This document shows, in pieces, positions 1 through 9,271 of a stretch of DNA of 64,000 bases (position 1 is its first letter; each line of letters opens with the position of its first letter). The stretch spans positions 1,491,501 through 1,555,500 of the forward strand of contig NZ_CP109787.1 of NCBI RefSeq assembly GCF_025857195.1. The letters run 5' to 3'. The stretch comes from Leisingera thetidis. Lineage in GTDB: Bacteria; Pseudomonadota; Alphaproteobacteria; Rhodobacterales; Rhodobacteraceae. A program made the position numbers and the translations under genes. Under the pieces are notes generated by a model. The model had not been told where the DNA came from. It made no database searches and saw only the letters and a program-made list of their open reading frames with translations.

Positions 1-5
1 ACATT

Positions 6-27
6 TTTTCTGCTGCCGCGCAGAAAA
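6..27. terminator. hairpin after merR
   Basis: Arms TTTTCTGC and GCAGAAAA enclose a 6-base loop, 18 bases beyond the MerR stop codon. It is probably the 3' end of the minus-strand gene string. No clear T run follows on the minus strand, so a terminator role is an inference. Confidence 0.4.
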
Positions 28-44
28 CCTGCCGGGCGAGGCGG

Positions 45-1775
45 TTAGCGGTTCGAGGCCAGTGCCCGCAGCTCTTCGGCGCAGGCTTGAATGGCGGCCA
101 CGGACTGCGGCGGCAGGCTGCGGATGGCGGCAAGATGGGCCAGGATTCCGGGGTGCGGCGCGGCAGCAGGGGCCTCCTCCGCCTCTGGTTCCGCCGCCTC
201 GGGGACTTCCGGCGCGGCTTCGGCGGCTTCCGGCGCGGGCTGCGCGCCGCCGGGGCCATTGAAGCCGGAGGCGAACTCCAGCGCATCCACCTGCCGGGCT
301 GCCGCGTCCAGGTCGTGCGGCGGGAAGGAGACCGCAGGGTCGGCCGCCGGGTCCTCCAAAGCATCCTCCAGAGCGTCCTGCGCGCCGTCAGCCTGGCCGT
401 GGGGCGGGTGTCCGGCCAAGGGGTCGGCAGGGCTGCCAAAGTCCAGCGGCTCTTCGGGCTGCAGGCCGGCCGCGGCCACCAGCGTGTCCTGGGCGGCGGC
501 CGGCTCCGCTTCGGGTGCGGAGTCCGGTCCTGCCAGGTCCGGCGCATCAAAGGCAACAGGTTCCGCCGCAGCACCGGGGGTGTCCGCCAACGCCGGGCCG
601 GCTGCAGGCGCGGTCTCCGCCAGCGGCTCCAGGTCTGCAAAAGGCCCGGATTCGGTCCCGGTGTCTGCCAGCGGCTCGGGGCCGTGTTCCCCAAGAGGCG
701 CCAGTTCAGCTTCGAGAAGCGGCTCGTCCGCCGGCTCCGGGCCAGCCTCTAGGCCAGCTTCCGTGTCTGCCGGTTCCGGGGCAGGCTGCTCTGCCGCCGG
801 GGCCGGATCTGCGGCGGCAGCGGGCGCCGGCGCCAGATCCTGACCGGGTCCGGCGTCCGGCCGGTCCGCGCGGTCCGCTGGTTCTGCGGCAGCCTCCGCG
901 GCGGCGGGCCGGGTGTCCTGCACCGCTGCCGGCTCGCTTTCGGGGGCGAAGGCAGGGGGGGCTTCGGCGGCGGGCTCCGCCCCGTCATCCTCCACCGGTG
1001 CAGCGTCCGGAGACGGTTCTGCCTCCGCAGCCGCAGGCGGGGGGCCGGGCGGCAGCAGGCCGTCTGCCGGGAGCGGCTCTTGCGCGGGGGCCTCCGCAGG
1101 CTCCGGGGCGGTATCCCGGGCGGCGGCTGGCGGCGGTTCCGGCGGCGGCGCGCCGTCTTCCGGAGCGTCGTCCCGGAGGCTGTCCTGCCAGGGCGAGGCC
1201 GGCTCTGCGCCGGCTGCGGCATCCGCGGCGGGCTCCGAGGTGTCCTCGGCGGCGGGCTCCTGCGCCGCCGGCGCATCCAGATCCATCCGCATCTGCGGCG
1301 CGGCACCCTCCGCCGGGCTGCCGGGCCGGGACCCTTGCGCGGCGGGCGGCTGCGGAAAGCCGACGACATTGCCGCCGTCAGCCGCCGGGAAAGCCGCGTC
1401 CTGCGCGTCCGGTTCTGGGGTCAGATCCAGCGAGCTTTGCCAGTCATCCCCGAGCTTGTCGGCCGGGGGCACATCGGCGGGGCGTTCCTCGGCCGCGGCA
1501 TCAAGCGGATGCGAGAAACCGGCGACATGGGCTGCGCCATGCTCGCGCAGTAGCGCCTGCACCTCCTTGATCGGCAGGCCGTCGTCATGCAGCAGCTTCT
1601 TGATGCCGCCCAGCAGCTGCATGTCCGCGGGCCGGTAATAGCGCCGCCCGCCGGCGCGCTTCACCGGCTTCACCTGGGTGAACTTGCTTTCCCAGAAGCG
1701 CAGGACATGCGCCTGCACGCCCAGCCATTCCGCAACTTCGCTGATGGTGCGGAAGGCGTCCGGTGATTTCGACAT
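45..1775 (-). CDS. MerR family transcriptional regulator with long Ala/Pro/Glu-rich tail
   Basis: The first ~75 residues form a MerR winged helix-turn-helix ([31 protein letters not shown]). Residues ~90-540 are a low-complexity run of Ala, Pro, Glu and Asp with no recognisable domain. The last ~30 residues ([16 protein letters not shown] onward) look ordered and helical, so the tail joins two structured ends. MerR regulators are usually 120-300 residues, so 576 is very long. It follows ihfA by 16 bases and ends the minus-strand string yceD-rpmF-plsX-fabH-ihfA-merR; a MerR gene directly after ihfA is common in Rhodobacteraceae. The effector is unknown, and no metal-binding cysteines of the classical MerR type are seen. 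The ATG start precedes the HTH closely. Confidence 0.9.
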   Translation of the reverse strand: MSKSPDAFRTISEVAEWLGVQAHVLRFWESKFTQVKPVKRAGGRRYYRPADMQLLGGIKKLLHDDGLPIKEVQALLREHGAAHVAGFSHPLDAAAEERPADVPPADKLGDDWQSSLDLTPEPDAQDAAFPAADGGNVVGFPQPPAAQGSRPGSPAEGAAPQMRMDLDAPAAQEPAAEDTSEPAADAAAGAEPASPWQDSLRDDAPEDGAPPPEPPPAAARDTAPEPAEAPAQEPLPADGLLPPGPPPAAAEAEPSPDAAPVEDDGAEPAAEAPPAFAPESEPAAVQDTRPAAAEAAAEPADRADRPDAGPGQDLAPAPAAAADPAPAAEQPAPEPADTEAGLEAGPEPADEPLLEAELAPLGEHGPEPLADTGTESGPFADLEPLAETAPAAGPALADTPGAAAEPVAFDAPDLAGPDSAPEAEPAAAQDTLVAAAGLQPEEPLDFGSPADPLAGHPPHGQADGAQDALEDALEDPAADPAVSFPPHDLDAAARQVDALEFASGFNGPGGAQPAPEAAEAAPEVPEAAEPEAEEAPAAAPHPGILAHLAAIRSLPPQSVAAIQACAEELRALASNR

Positions 1776-1791
1776 GGCTCAATTGGTCCCG

Positions 1792-2094
1792 TTATTTACG
1801 GTTGCCGTCTGCCACGCGGTCTTTCATCAGGTGGGAGGGCCGGAAGGTCAGCACGCGGCGCGGCTGAATCGGCACTTCTTCGCCGGTCTTCGGGTTGCGC
1901 CCGACCCGGGCTGACTTGTCCCTCACGCTGAATGTCCCGAACGAGGAGATCTTCACCTGTTCACCGCGCACCAGGGCGTCCGACATATGCTGCAGCATGC
2001 TTTCCACCAGCTGGGCGCTTTCGTTGCGCGACAGCCCGACTTCGCGGAAAACTGCTTCACTCAAATCCATTCGTGTCAGTGTTTTTTCGCCCAT
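1792..2094 (-). CDS. ihfA: integration host factor subunit alpha
   Basis: A 100-residue HU/IHF family DNA-bending protein. The family signature is present ([37 protein letters not shown]), including the arm-tip Pro that intercalates at the bend. It pairs with IhfB (not in this window) and acts in nucleoid structure, recombination and promoter architecture. I chose the ATG at 2094, giving [16 protein letters not shown], over a non-ATG start nine codons upstream, because IHF-alpha proteins start close to this point. It lies between fabH and the merR gene on the same strand. Confidence 0.93.
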   Translation of the reverse strand: MGEKTLTRMDLSEAVFREVGLSRNESAQLVESMLQHMSDALVRGEQVKISSFGTFSVRDKSARVGRNPKTGEEVPIQPRRVLTFRPSHLMKDRVADGNRK

Positions 2095-2195
2095 ACCATT
2101 CCCCGTTGTTTTGCAAAGCATAGGGTGCGGGGAAATTCCCTGTCAATATCAATGAATTGCACAGGGTGTTTCGGGTGGCTATTCGCGCGGGAAGG

Positions 2196-3167
2196 TTACC
2201 AGCGCAGCACAACAGCCCCCCAAGCGAGACCGCCGCCGATGGCTTCGGTCACAATCAGGTCGCCTTCCTTGATCTGGCCGCGCTCTTTGCCGACGGACAG
2301 GGCAAGCGGAATGGAGGCGGCGGAGGTGTTGCCGTGATCCTGCACGGTTACCACCACGTTGTCCATGCTGAGGCCCATTTTCCGGGCGGTGCCCTGGATG
2401 ATGCGGATATTGGCCTGATGCGGCACGATCCAGTCCACGTCGCCGGCGGTGAGGCCGGCCCGATCCAGCGCGGTGTTGGCGGTGGAGGCGAGTTTCTCGA
2501 CCGCGTGGCGGAACACCTGGTTGCCCTGCATCCGCAGATGGCCGGTGGATTGGGTGGACACACCGCCATCCACATACAGAAGGTCCTTGTAGCGGCCGTC
2601 CGAATTGAGGTCGGTCGAGAGAATCCCGCGGTCCTTGTTGGTGCCCGCCAGCTCCTGGCCCTCCAGCAGCAGCGCGCCGGCGCCGTCGCCGAACAGCACG
2701 CAGGTGCTGCGGTCGGTCCAGTCCATGATCCGGCTGAAGGTTTCGGCACCGATCACCAGCACCCGCTCGGCCTGGCCCGAGGCGATCAGCGCATTGGCAT
2801 TGCTGAGCGCATAGACAAAGCCCGCGCAGACCGCCTGCACGTCAAAGGCAAAGCCGCGCGTCATGCCCAGCTTGGACTGCACCATGGTGGCGGCGGAGGG
2901 GAAGGTGAGGTCGGCGGTGGAGGTCGCCACGATGATGGCGTCCACATCATCGGCCGTCAGGCCGGCAGCGGCCAAAGCGCGTTCAGCAGCCTTGGCGGCC
3001 ATATCCGAGGTGGTCTCCCCCTCGGCGGCGAAATGGCGGCGTTCGATGCCAGACCGGCTGCGGATCCACTCATCCGTGGTATCCAGCGTGGCTTCGAATT
3101 CCGCGTTCTCAACCACCCGTTCGGGGAGATAGTGGCCAGTGCCAACAACTACCGCACGTCGCGTCAT
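2196..3167 (-). CDS. fabH: beta-ketoacyl-ACP synthase III (FabH)
   Basis: Condenses acetyl-CoA with malonyl-ACP to start type II fatty acid synthesis in the cytoplasm. The 323-residue length is typical. The catalytic Cys lies in VQAVCAGFVYAL (~residue 113), the His in VPHQANIRI, and the Asn in DHGNTSAASIP, so the Cys-His-Asn triad is complete. The C-terminal GGGLAWGAVVLRW is the usual family ending. It follows plsX by 17 bases, the standard lipid-synthesis pairing in alphaproteobacteria, with ihfA downstream. Confidence 0.97.
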   Translation of the reverse strand: MTRRAVVVGTGHYLPERVVENAEFEATLDTTDEWIRSRSGIERRHFAAEGETTSDMAAKAAERALAAAGLTADDVDAIIVATSTADLTFPSAATMVQSKLGMTRGFAFDVQAVCAGFVYALSNANALIASGQAERVLVIGAETFSRIMDWTDRSTCVLFGDGAGALLLEGQELAGTNKDRGILSTDLNSDGRYKDLLYVDGGVSTQSTGHLRMQGNQVFRHAVEKLASTANTALDRAGLTAGDVDWIVPHQANIRIIQGTARKMGLSMDNVVVTVQDHGNTSAASIPLALSVGKERGQIKEGDLIVTEAIGGGLAWGAVVLRW

Positions 3168-3184
3168 CCGGTGCCTGCCTTATT

Positions 3185-4297
3185 TTAATCTTTATCAGTG
3201 GCCGCCCGCAGGGCGCGGGGGGCAGGTTCATCTTGGGTAAGCGCGCCGGCAGATGCAACCCGCGCCGCCAGCTTTTCGGCGAATCCGTGCTGAGCCAGCC
3301 GGTAGGCCAGCTTGACCGCGGCAGAGACCCCGGTGGCATCGGCGCCGCCGTGGGATTTCACCACGGTGCCGTTGAGGCCGAGGAACACGCCGCCGTTGAC
3401 GCGCCGCGGGTCCATGCGTTTTGACAGCCGTTTCAACGAGGTAACCGCCAGCAGTGCTGCAATTTTCGACAGGAACGAATACTGGAACGCCTCGCGCAGC
3501 GCGGTGCGCATCACCCGGGCGGTGCCTTCGCCGGTCTTGATCGCCACATTGCCGGTGAAGCCGTCGGTCACGATCACATCTACGGCATTGCCGGGAATGT
3601 CGCTGCCTTCGACAAAGCCGACGAACTCATAGCTTGCCTGTGCCGCGTGTTCCGCAATCAGCCCGTAGGCCTCCTTCAGCTCGGCGCGGCCCTTGTGCTC
3701 TTCGGTGCCGACGTTCAGCAGCCCCACCCGCGGGCGGGCGATATCCATCGAGTTGCGCACGTAGGAGGTGCCCATCAGCGCATATTGCAGCAGGTCCTCG
3801 GCATCCGCCTTCACGTCGGCGCCGACATCCAGCATCACGTTGAAGCCCTGCGGATTGAGCGACGGCCACAGGATGGCGATGGCGGGCCGGTTGACGCCGG
3901 GCAGCTTGCGCAGCCGCAGCATGCTGAGCGCCATCAGCGCGCCGGTGTTGCCGCAGGAGACGGCGCCCGCCGCCTCGCCGTTTTTGACCGCATCCAGCGC
4001 CGACCACATCGAGGTGCCCTTGCCGTTGCGCATCACCTGGGAGGGCTTGTCCTCCATCGTCACCACGTCGCGGACGTCGCGGATCTCGACGCGGCCCCTG
4101 AGGGCGCGCCTTTTGGCAACCAGAGGTTTCAGCTGCTCGGCAGGACCGTGCAGGATGAACCCGATATCCGGGTTCTTCTGCGCCGACATGGCAATGCCGG
4201 CCACCACAACAGCGGGGCCGGCGTCTCCGCCCATGGCGTCAACAGAAATGGTGATGCGGCCGGCTTCTGCCTGATTTTGCGCGGGTTTACCCGTCAT
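3185..4297 (-). CDS. plsX: phosphate acyltransferase PlsX
   Basis: Converts acyl-ACP to acyl-phosphate for glycerol-3-phosphate acylation by PlsY, the first step of phospholipid synthesis. The N-terminal ISVDAMGGDAGP is the family hallmark, and SCGNTGALMALSM and TDGFTGNVAIKTGEG are also conserved. The length of 370 residues is a little above the family's usual ~340 because of an N-terminal extension (MTGKPAQNQAEAGR) and a short C-terminal tail. It sits between rpmF and fabH on the same strand and is probably cotranscribed with both. Confidence 0.97.
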   Translation of the reverse strand: MTGKPAQNQAEAGRITISVDAMGGDAGPAVVVAGIAMSAQKNPDIGFILHGPAEQLKPLVAKRRALRGRVEIRDVRDVVTMEDKPSQVMRNGKGTSMWSALDAVKNGEAAGAVSCGNTGALMALSMLRLRKLPGVNRPAIAILWPSLNPQGFNVMLDVGADVKADAEDLLQYALMGTSYVRNSMDIARPRVGLLNVGTEEHKGRAELKEAYGLIAEHAAQASYEFVGFVEGSDIPGNAVDVIVTDGFTGNVAIKTGEGTARVMRTALREAFQYSFLSKIAALLAVTSLKRLSKRMDPRRVNGGVFLGLNGTVVKSHGGADATGVSAAVKLAYRLAQHGFAEKLAARVASAGALTQDEPAPRALRAATDKD

Positions 4298-4334
4298 GCG
4301 AAAGCCTGCCTGGCATCAGGATCCTGTCCGTGGC

Positions 4335-4541
4335 TTATGCCGCGTCCTCGTCGATCTCGATTTCGTCAGCTGCCGCGACGATTTCCTTGTCGTCGTAATG
4401 GCCGCAGGACGGGCACACGTGGTGCGGGCGCTTCAGCTCGCCGCAGTTGCCGCATTCGTTCGGGTTTGCAGCAACCAGTGCATCGTGCGCGCGGCGGTTG
4501 TTGCGGCGCGATTTGGATACTTTGTTCTGTTGGACGGCCAT
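4335..4541 (-). CDS. rpmF: 50S ribosomal protein L32
   Basis: A 68-residue ribosomal protein of the large subunit. It begins [19 protein letters not shown] and carries a four-Cys zinc ribbon (CGNC and CPSC, residues ~36-55), i.e. the zinc-binding form of L32. The C-terminus is acidic (EIEIDEDAA). The yceD-rpmF-plsX-fabH order is conserved across many bacteria and links translation with lipid synthesis. Confidence 0.97.
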   Translation of the reverse strand: MAVQQNKVSKSRRNNRRAHDALVAANPNECGNCGELKRPHHVCPSCGHYDDKEIVAAADEIEIDEDAA

Positions 4542-4765
4542 GTCTCAACCTTTGTCTGTTTGGGCCTTGGGGGCAGCCCCGCGGCGCGATTGCGTTCTGT
4601 TCGATCAGTCTGACGTGCGTTTAGGCGGCTGCCCGAGCATTGTCCAACCAAAAATTCCGATGAGCGCGCGAAAATACTGCGAATCTCCGGCGGCGCAAGG
4701 TGTTTTTTAGGGCAGCGCCGCCGCCGGTTCCAGATGCAATTTTCCGGGCTGCCGAGAATCCGCGT

Positions 4766-5302
4766 TCAGTCCTCATCCTTCAGCTGACCGCGCAGGGCGG
4801 CAAGCCCGGCAAACGGTCTGGCGTCCTCGTCGCGCATCGGCGCCGCGCCGGGTCTGGTATAGACCGCTTCGCCCAGTTCGGCGCCGTCCTTGCGCGGGTA
4901 GGCGGGGATATGCAGCGCCAGCGCCTCGGCCATCACCGCGCCCGGATCGATATGGCTGCCAAGCGCTTCGATGCTGTCATCCTCGGGCATTTCCGCCTCC
5001 GCCTCGTCAGGGGTTTCAAAGCGGGCCAGGTAGGTGAGCGCCACTTTCTCGTCGATCCGGGTGGTCACCGGCTCCAGCGTCACCACGCAGTCCTGCACCA
5101 CGGTGGCGCCCAGGTCCGCCTTCAGCTGCCAGTCGCGCTTGCCGCGCGCGGTGATGGCGCCGGAAAAGCGCAGTTTGCGCAGGGCGGTCACCCCCAGCTC
5201 TGCCGCCAGCGCGGCCAGTTCCTCCTTGCCCGGAACGATTTCAAAGGCGGTCGGGGTGTTCTGCGGCAGATCCGCCACCCGCAAAGCGGTGCTCTCAGAC
5301 AT
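4766..5302 (-). CDS. DUF177/YceD family protein
   Basis: A 178-residue YceD-like protein. The family core appears as QDCVVTLEPV followed by an acidic stretch (PDEAEAEMPEDDS), with the usual C-terminal PFAGLAALRGQLKDED. In bacteria and chloroplasts this family is tied to large-subunit rRNA or L32 function, and its gene commonly precedes rpmF, as here (224 bases apart). Its precise biochemical role is not settled. It is transcribed divergently from bamE, with only 100 bases between the start codons. Confidence 0.88.
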   Translation of the reverse strand: MSESTALRVADLPQNTPTAFEIVPGKEELAALAAELGVTALRKLRFSGAITARGKRDWQLKADLGATVVQDCVVTLEPVTTRIDEKVALTYLARFETPDEAEAEMPEDDSIEALGSHIDPGAVMAEALALHIPAYPRKDGAELGEAVYTRPGAAPMRDEDARPFAGLAALRGQLKDED

Positions 5303-5402
5303 AATCGGGAACTTTCGTTTCTTGAACCGGAGGCGGTCATTAGGTAATCGGGTTCAAAGACGTATTCAAGCCGCACATTGCGGCGAGGCTCGGGGGGCCC
5401 CC

Positions 5403-5876
5403 ATGTTTGCAAAGGCGTTTCACTACAAGTCCGTTCTGCGCGGCGCGGTATTCGCAGCCGCCGGGCTGGCGCTGGCGGCCTGTTCGTCGGTCTACCGCAA
5501 GCATGGCTACGTGCCGACACCCGGCCAGCTGGCCGAGGTGGTGCCGGGCATCGACACCCGGGATTCCGTCGCTGAAACCATCGGCATTCCATCCTCGACC
5601 GGGGTGCTGAACGAGAGCGGCTATTATTACGTCGCAACCCGGTTCCGCCATTACGGCGCGGCTGCGCCCAGGCCGGTGGCGCGCGATCTGGTGGCGATCA
5701 GCTTTGACGCGGCCGGGGTGGTGCAGGGGATCGAGCGCTACAGCCTGGAAGACGGCAAGGTGGTGCCGCTGGAACGCCGGGTGACCAGCTCCAGCGTGCA
5801 GGACAACACGTTCCTGCGCCAGCTGCTGGGCAGCCTGGGCAATTTTGGCCCCGACCAGTTCCTGCAGGACCAGTAA
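5403..5876 (+). CDS. bamE: outer membrane protein assembly factor BamE
   Basis: A small outer-membrane lipoprotein of the BAM complex, which folds beta-barrel proteins into the outer membrane. A lipoprotein signal peptide ends in the lipobox LAAC (Cys ~27). The SmpA/OmlA core follows: HGYVPTPGQLAEVVPGIDT, then SVAETIGIPS and a strand-rich C-terminal half. The mature protein is about 130 residues. The ATG at 5403 places the signal peptide at the N-terminus; the frame is open further upstream but encodes nothing recognisable there. It is divergent from yceD, a conserved alphaproteobacterial arrangement. Confidence 0.92.
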   Translation: MFAKAFHYKSVLRGAVFAAAGLALAACSSVYRKHGYVPTPGQLAEVVPGIDTRDSVAETIGIPSSTGVLNESGYYYVATRFRHYGAAAPRPVARDLVAISFDAAGVVQGIERYSLEDGKVVPLERRVTSSSVQDNTFLRQLLGSLGNFGPDQFLQDQ

Positions 5877-5952
5877 GACTGGATCCGCGGCGCTTCACCG
5901 GGCTGCCGCGGCGCGTGTGCTGAAGGGCGGGCCGGAGAACGGGGAGGCCGCG

Positions 5953-6699
5953 ATGGCGGAGCCGGGCATGCTTCTGCGCAAGGGGCGCTACCGCGCCCGC
6001 CTGGCGGCGGCGGCGGCGGATGTGGCCGCGGCGCAGGACCTGCGCGCATTGTGTTTTCAGACTGCTGCCGCGGATTGCGATGTCTTTGATGCGGCTTGCG
6101 CGCATATGCTGGTGGAGGATCTGGCCAGCGGCGCGCTGGTCTGCTGCTGCCGGCTGCTGCTGCTGGAGGGCGGCGCCGAGCTGGAGCGCAGCTATTCGGC
6201 GCAGTTCTACGGTCTGCCGGGGCTGCAGGGGTTCCAGGGGCGGATGGCGGAGATGGGCCGGTTCTGCATCCACCCGGATTGGACCGACCCGGACATCCTG
6301 CGCATCGCCTGGGGCGCGATGGCCGTCTTTGTCGACGGGCACGGGGTGCGGATGCTGTTCGGCTGCTCCTCCTTTGCGGGCACGTCGCCGGACCGTTACC
6401 TGGACGCCTTTGCCCTGCTCAAGCACCGGCACCTGGCGCCGGTGTGCTGGCGGCCGCGGGTGAAGGCGCCCGAGGTGTTCCGCTTTGCCGCCCGGCTGCG
6501 GCGCAAGCCGGATGCGAAGAAGGCGATGCGGCACATGCCGCCGCTGCTGCGCACCTATCTGATGATGGGCGGCTGGGTCAGCGACCATGCGGTGGTTGAT
6601 GCCGGTATGAACACGCTGCATGTGTTCACCGGGCTGGAAACCGGCGCCATCCCGGACGCCCGCAAACGGCTGCTGCGGGCGGTGGCCGGCGGGGAATGA
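5953..6699 (+). CDS. GNAT family acyltransferase, OlsB-like
   Basis: A 248-residue protein of the ornithine-acyl-ACP N-acyltransferase (OlsB) family, distantly related to autoinducer synthases. Recognisable pieces are LRALCFQ near residue 33, a segment EMGRFCIHPDW, LFGCSSFAGT, and PPLLRTYLMMGGWVSDHAVVD. In ornithine-lipid synthesis OlsB N-acylates ornithine and OlsA completes the lipid. No olsA gene lies beside it, so the acceptor (ornithine, glutamine or another amine) cannot be assigned. I chose the ATG at 5953 (MAEPGMLLRKGRYRARL) over an earlier in-frame start because the family begins near this point. An ABC-F gene follows 63 bases downstream. Confidence 0.82.
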   Translation: MAEPGMLLRKGRYRARLAAAAADVAAAQDLRALCFQTAAADCDVFDAACAHMLVEDLASGALVCCCRLLLLEGGAELERSYSAQFYGLPGLQGFQGRMAEMGRFCIHPDWTDPDILRIAWGAMAVFVDGHGVRMLFGCSSFAGTSPDRYLDAFALLKHRHLAPVCWRPRVKAPEVFRFAARLRRKPDAKKAMRHMPPLLRTYLMMGGWVSDHAVVDAGMNTLHVFTGLETGAIPDARKRLLRAVAGGE

Positions 6700-6762
6700 G
6701 TATTTTTGCAAAGAAGAAGATGCGGCGTTGACGCGATTCTGCCGCCGGGGTAGCAGCCTGTC

Positions 6763-8571
6763 ATGGCACGTATTCCTCTTTTGCAGATGTCCGGCATTTC
6801 CCTCACCTTTGGGGGCGATCCGGTTTTCGCCAATCTTGATCTGGTGGTGCAGCCCGGCGACCGGGTGGCGCTGGTGGGCCGCAACGGCTCGGGAAAATCC
6901 ACGCTGATGAAGGTGATGGCGGGGATTGTCGAAGCCGATCAGGGCGCGATCGTGGTGCCGCCGGGCAAATCCGTCGGCTACATGGAGCAGGACCCGAAGA
7001 TGGAAGGCTTTGCCACGCTTGGCGATTTTGCCGCCAGCGCGCTGGATCCGGGCGAGATGTACAAGGTCGAGCGCGCGGGCGAGGGGCTGAAGTTCGATCC
7101 CGCGCGGCCCGTCGGGACCGCATCGGGCGGCGAACGGCGGCGTGCGGCGCTGGCCAAGCTGATGGCCGAGGCGCCGGACCTGATGCTGCTGGACGAGCCG
7201 ACAAACCATCTGGACATCGAGGCGATCACCTGGCTGGAAGACGAGCTGAAGGCGACCCGGGCTGCGTTTGTGCTGATCAGCCACGACCGCGCGTTCCTGC
7301 GGGCGCTGACCCGCGCCACCCTGTGGGTGGACCGCGGCGAGGTGCGGCGGCAGGAAAAGGGGTTTGAGCATTTCGAGGCCTGGCGCGACAAGCTGTGGGA
7401 CGAGGAAGACCAGCAGCGCCACAAGCTGAACCGGCTGATCAAATCCGAGAGCCGCTGGGCGGTGGAGGGCATCTCGGCCCGGCGCAAGCGCAACATGGGC
7501 CGGGTGCGCGCGCTGCAGGACCTGAAGGCGGAACGCGCGGGCCAGATCAAGCGCCAGGGCACCGCCGAGATGGCGCTGGAATCCGGGCCGAAATCCGGCC
7601 GCAAGGTGATTGAAGCCGAGGGGCTGAGCAAGGCGTTCGGCGGCAAGCAGATCGTGCGCGATTTCTCGCTGAAGGTGCAGCGCGGCGAGCGGGTGGCCTT
7701 TGTCGGCCCCAACGGGGCGGGCAAGACGACGCTGCTGAAAATGCTCTTGGGCATGGACGCGCCGGATCAGGGCGCGGTGAAGCTGGGCACCAACCTGGAG
7801 ATCGCGCTGTTCGACCAGACCCGCGAGCAGCTGGACGGTGATTCGACCCTGTGGGAGAACCTGACCGCCGATCCCCTGCTGGGGATTTCCGGCAAGGCGG
7901 ATCAGGTGATGGTGCGCGGCCAGCCCAAGCATGTGGTGGGCTACCTCAAGGAATTCCTGTTCGACGACGCCCAGGCGCGCGCACCTGTGCGCTCGCTCTC
8001 GGGCGGCGAGAAGGCGCGGCTGCTGCTGGCGCGGCTGATGGCGCGGTCCTCGAACCTTCTGGTGCTGGACGAACCGACCAACGATCTGGATGTGGAAACA
8101 CTGGACCTGCTGCAGGAGCTTCTGGACAATTACGACGGCACCGTGCTGCTGGTGAGCCACGACCGCGATTTCCTGGACCGGGTGGCCACCACCACGATTG
8201 CGATGGAAGGCGACGGCAAGGCCACCGCCTATGCCGGCGGCTGGAGCGATTACCTTGCGCAGCGCGGGCCGCTGGAGGGCGGCGCGAAGCCGGAGAAGGC
8301 CAAGGCTGCCAAGCCGAAGTCCAAGCAGGAGGCGGCGCCGAAGGACGGCCTCAGCTTCAAGGAAAAGCACCGGCTGGAGGCGCTGCCTGCGGAGATCGAG
8401 CGGCTGGAGGCGGAGATCGGCAAGCTGCAGGAGCTGATGGCGGATCCGCAGCTGTTCACCCGCGAGCCGGTCAAGTTCAAGAAGGCGACCGAAGCGCTGG
8501 TGGAGCGGCAGGAGAAACTGGCGGCGGCCGAAGAGGAATGGCTGCTGCTGGAGGAAAAGGCAGAGGCCTGA
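6763..8571 (+). CDS. ABC-F family ATP-binding cassette protein (Uup/EttA-like)
   Basis: A soluble 602-residue protein with two ATPase domains and no membrane segments, so not a transporter. Domain 1 has Walker A GRNGSGKST (~res 46), signature ASGGERRRAAL and Walker B LMLLDEPTNHLD. Domain 2 has GPNGAGKTT, LSGGEKARLLL and LLVLDEPTNDLD. A charged linker rich in Arg lies between them, and a coiled-coil C-terminus (LPAEIERLEAEIGKLQ) resembles the Uup DNA-binding tail. ABC-F proteins act on ribosomes or in replication-related processes; the Uup-type tail favours that branch. It is the first of two ABC-F genes in the window. Confidence 0.92.
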   Translation: MARIPLLQMSGISLTFGGDPVFANLDLVVQPGDRVALVGRNGSGKSTLMKVMAGIVEADQGAIVVPPGKSVGYMEQDPKMEGFATLGDFAASALDPGEMYKVERAGEGLKFDPARPVGTASGGERRRAALAKLMAEAPDLMLLDEPTNHLDIEAITWLEDELKATRAAFVLISHDRAFLRALTRATLWVDRGEVRRQEKGFEHFEAWRDKLWDEEDQQRHKLNRLIKSESRWAVEGISARRKRNMGRVRALQDLKAERAGQIKRQGTAEMALESGPKSGRKVIEAEGLSKAFGGKQIVRDFSLKVQRGERVAFVGPNGAGKTTLLKMLLGMDAPDQGAVKLGTNLEIALFDQTREQLDGDSTLWENLTADPLLGISGKADQVMVRGQPKHVVGYLKEFLFDDAQARAPVRSLSGGEKARLLLARLMARSSNLLVLDEPTNDLDVETLDLLQELLDNYDGTVLLVSHDRDFLDRVATTTIAMEGDGKATAYAGGWSDYLAQRGPLEGGAKPEKAKAAKPKSKQEAAPKDGLSFKEKHRLEALPAEIERLEAEIGKLQELMADPQLFTREPVKFKKATEALVERQEKLAAAEEEWLLLEEKAEA

Positions 8572-8600
8572 AGCGGCCGGTCCAGTCAGGGCAGCAAGGC

Positions 8601-8634
8601 TGACCAAATGTTTCGCGCGCGAAACATTTGGTCA
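8601..8634. repeat. 34-bp perfect palindrome
   Basis: TGACCAAATGTTTCGCG is followed at once by its exact reverse complement, giving 17-bp arms with no loop. It lies 30 bases after the ABC-F stop codon and 83 bases before the end of the convergent acetyltransferase gene. It could act as a bidirectional terminator or as an extended protein-binding site. The centre is the alternating run CGCGCG. Confidence 0.75.
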
Positions 8635-8716
8635 AAGACACTGCCGTAAAACTTTGGAATTCATCAGGAAATGTGAGTTGCGGGTTTACGCGACGGGCGC
8701 TGCCCCCATCGTTTGT

Positions 8717-9271
8717 TTACCCGTTCAGAGGCCGGGCCGGGTTGCCTGCCACGGTGGCCCCTGCCGGAACATCGCGGGTCACGACCGCGCCCGCGCCGGC
8801 GATGGCGCCGTCGCCGATGGTGACACCCGGCAGGATGATCGCGCCGCCGCCGATCCAGACGTCCTTGCCAAGGGTGACAGGGAGAGCAATCTCCAGCCCC
8901 CTGGCGCGCAAATCCCTGTCCTTGTGGTGCCGGGCGCAGTAGATCTGCACATTCGGCCCCAGCAGGGTGCCGTCGCCGATGGTGACGGGCGCGCTGTCCA
9001 GGATGGTGCAGCCCGCGTTCAGGTAGACGTTGCTGCCGAGGGTGATGTGGATGCCGTAGGCGCAGTGGAAGGGGGCCTCGGCAAAGCAGTTTTCGCCGTG
9101 GCCTGCGAACAGCCGGGCCAGCGCCGGGCTGAACCGGCCGGCGGGATCGGGGGGGGCCGTGTTGTGCCGGTGCACCGCGAGACGGGCCTGGTGGCGCAAC
9201 GCCTCCAGTTCGCTGTCCAGGCAACAGTACCAGCCGCCTGCCTGCATTTTCTGCCGTTCGGATCGGGTCAT
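8717..9271 (-). CDS. sugar O-acetyltransferase (maltose/nodulation NodL-like)
   Basis: A 184-residue left-handed beta-helix acetyltransferase that uses acetyl-CoA on sugar hydroxyls. The N-terminal maltose acetyltransferase cap starts [19 protein letters not shown]. The hexapeptide repeats include [28 protein letters not shown] and [20 protein letters not shown]. The catalytic His lies in ARHHKD. The frame is open about 98 codons upstream of the ATG at 9271, but that extension is Ala/Arg-rich and covers repeat DNA, so I start at MTRSERQ. The physiological sugar is unknown. Confidence 0.9.
   Translation of the reverse strand: MTRSERQKMQAGGWYCCLDSELEALRHQARLAVHRHNTAPPDPAGRFSPALARLFAGHGENCFAEAPFHCAYGIHITLGSNVYLNAGCTILDSAPVTIGDGTLLGPNVQIYCARHHKDRDLRARGLEIALPVTLGKDVWIGGGAIILPGVTIGDGAIAGAGAVVTRDVPAGATVAGNPARPLNG

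Noticed and set aside
87..1570. Several plus-strand frames opposite the MerR gene
   Set aside because: They are mirror images of its Ala/Pro/Glu-rich codons and share no features with known proteins.
5698..8607. A 969-codon open frame on the minus strand, the longest in the window
   Set aside because: It lies antisense to bamE, the OlsB-like gene and the ABC-F gene, all with clear domains. Its product is His/Arg/Gln-rich and matches no family. It is a shadow of GC-rich codon bias.
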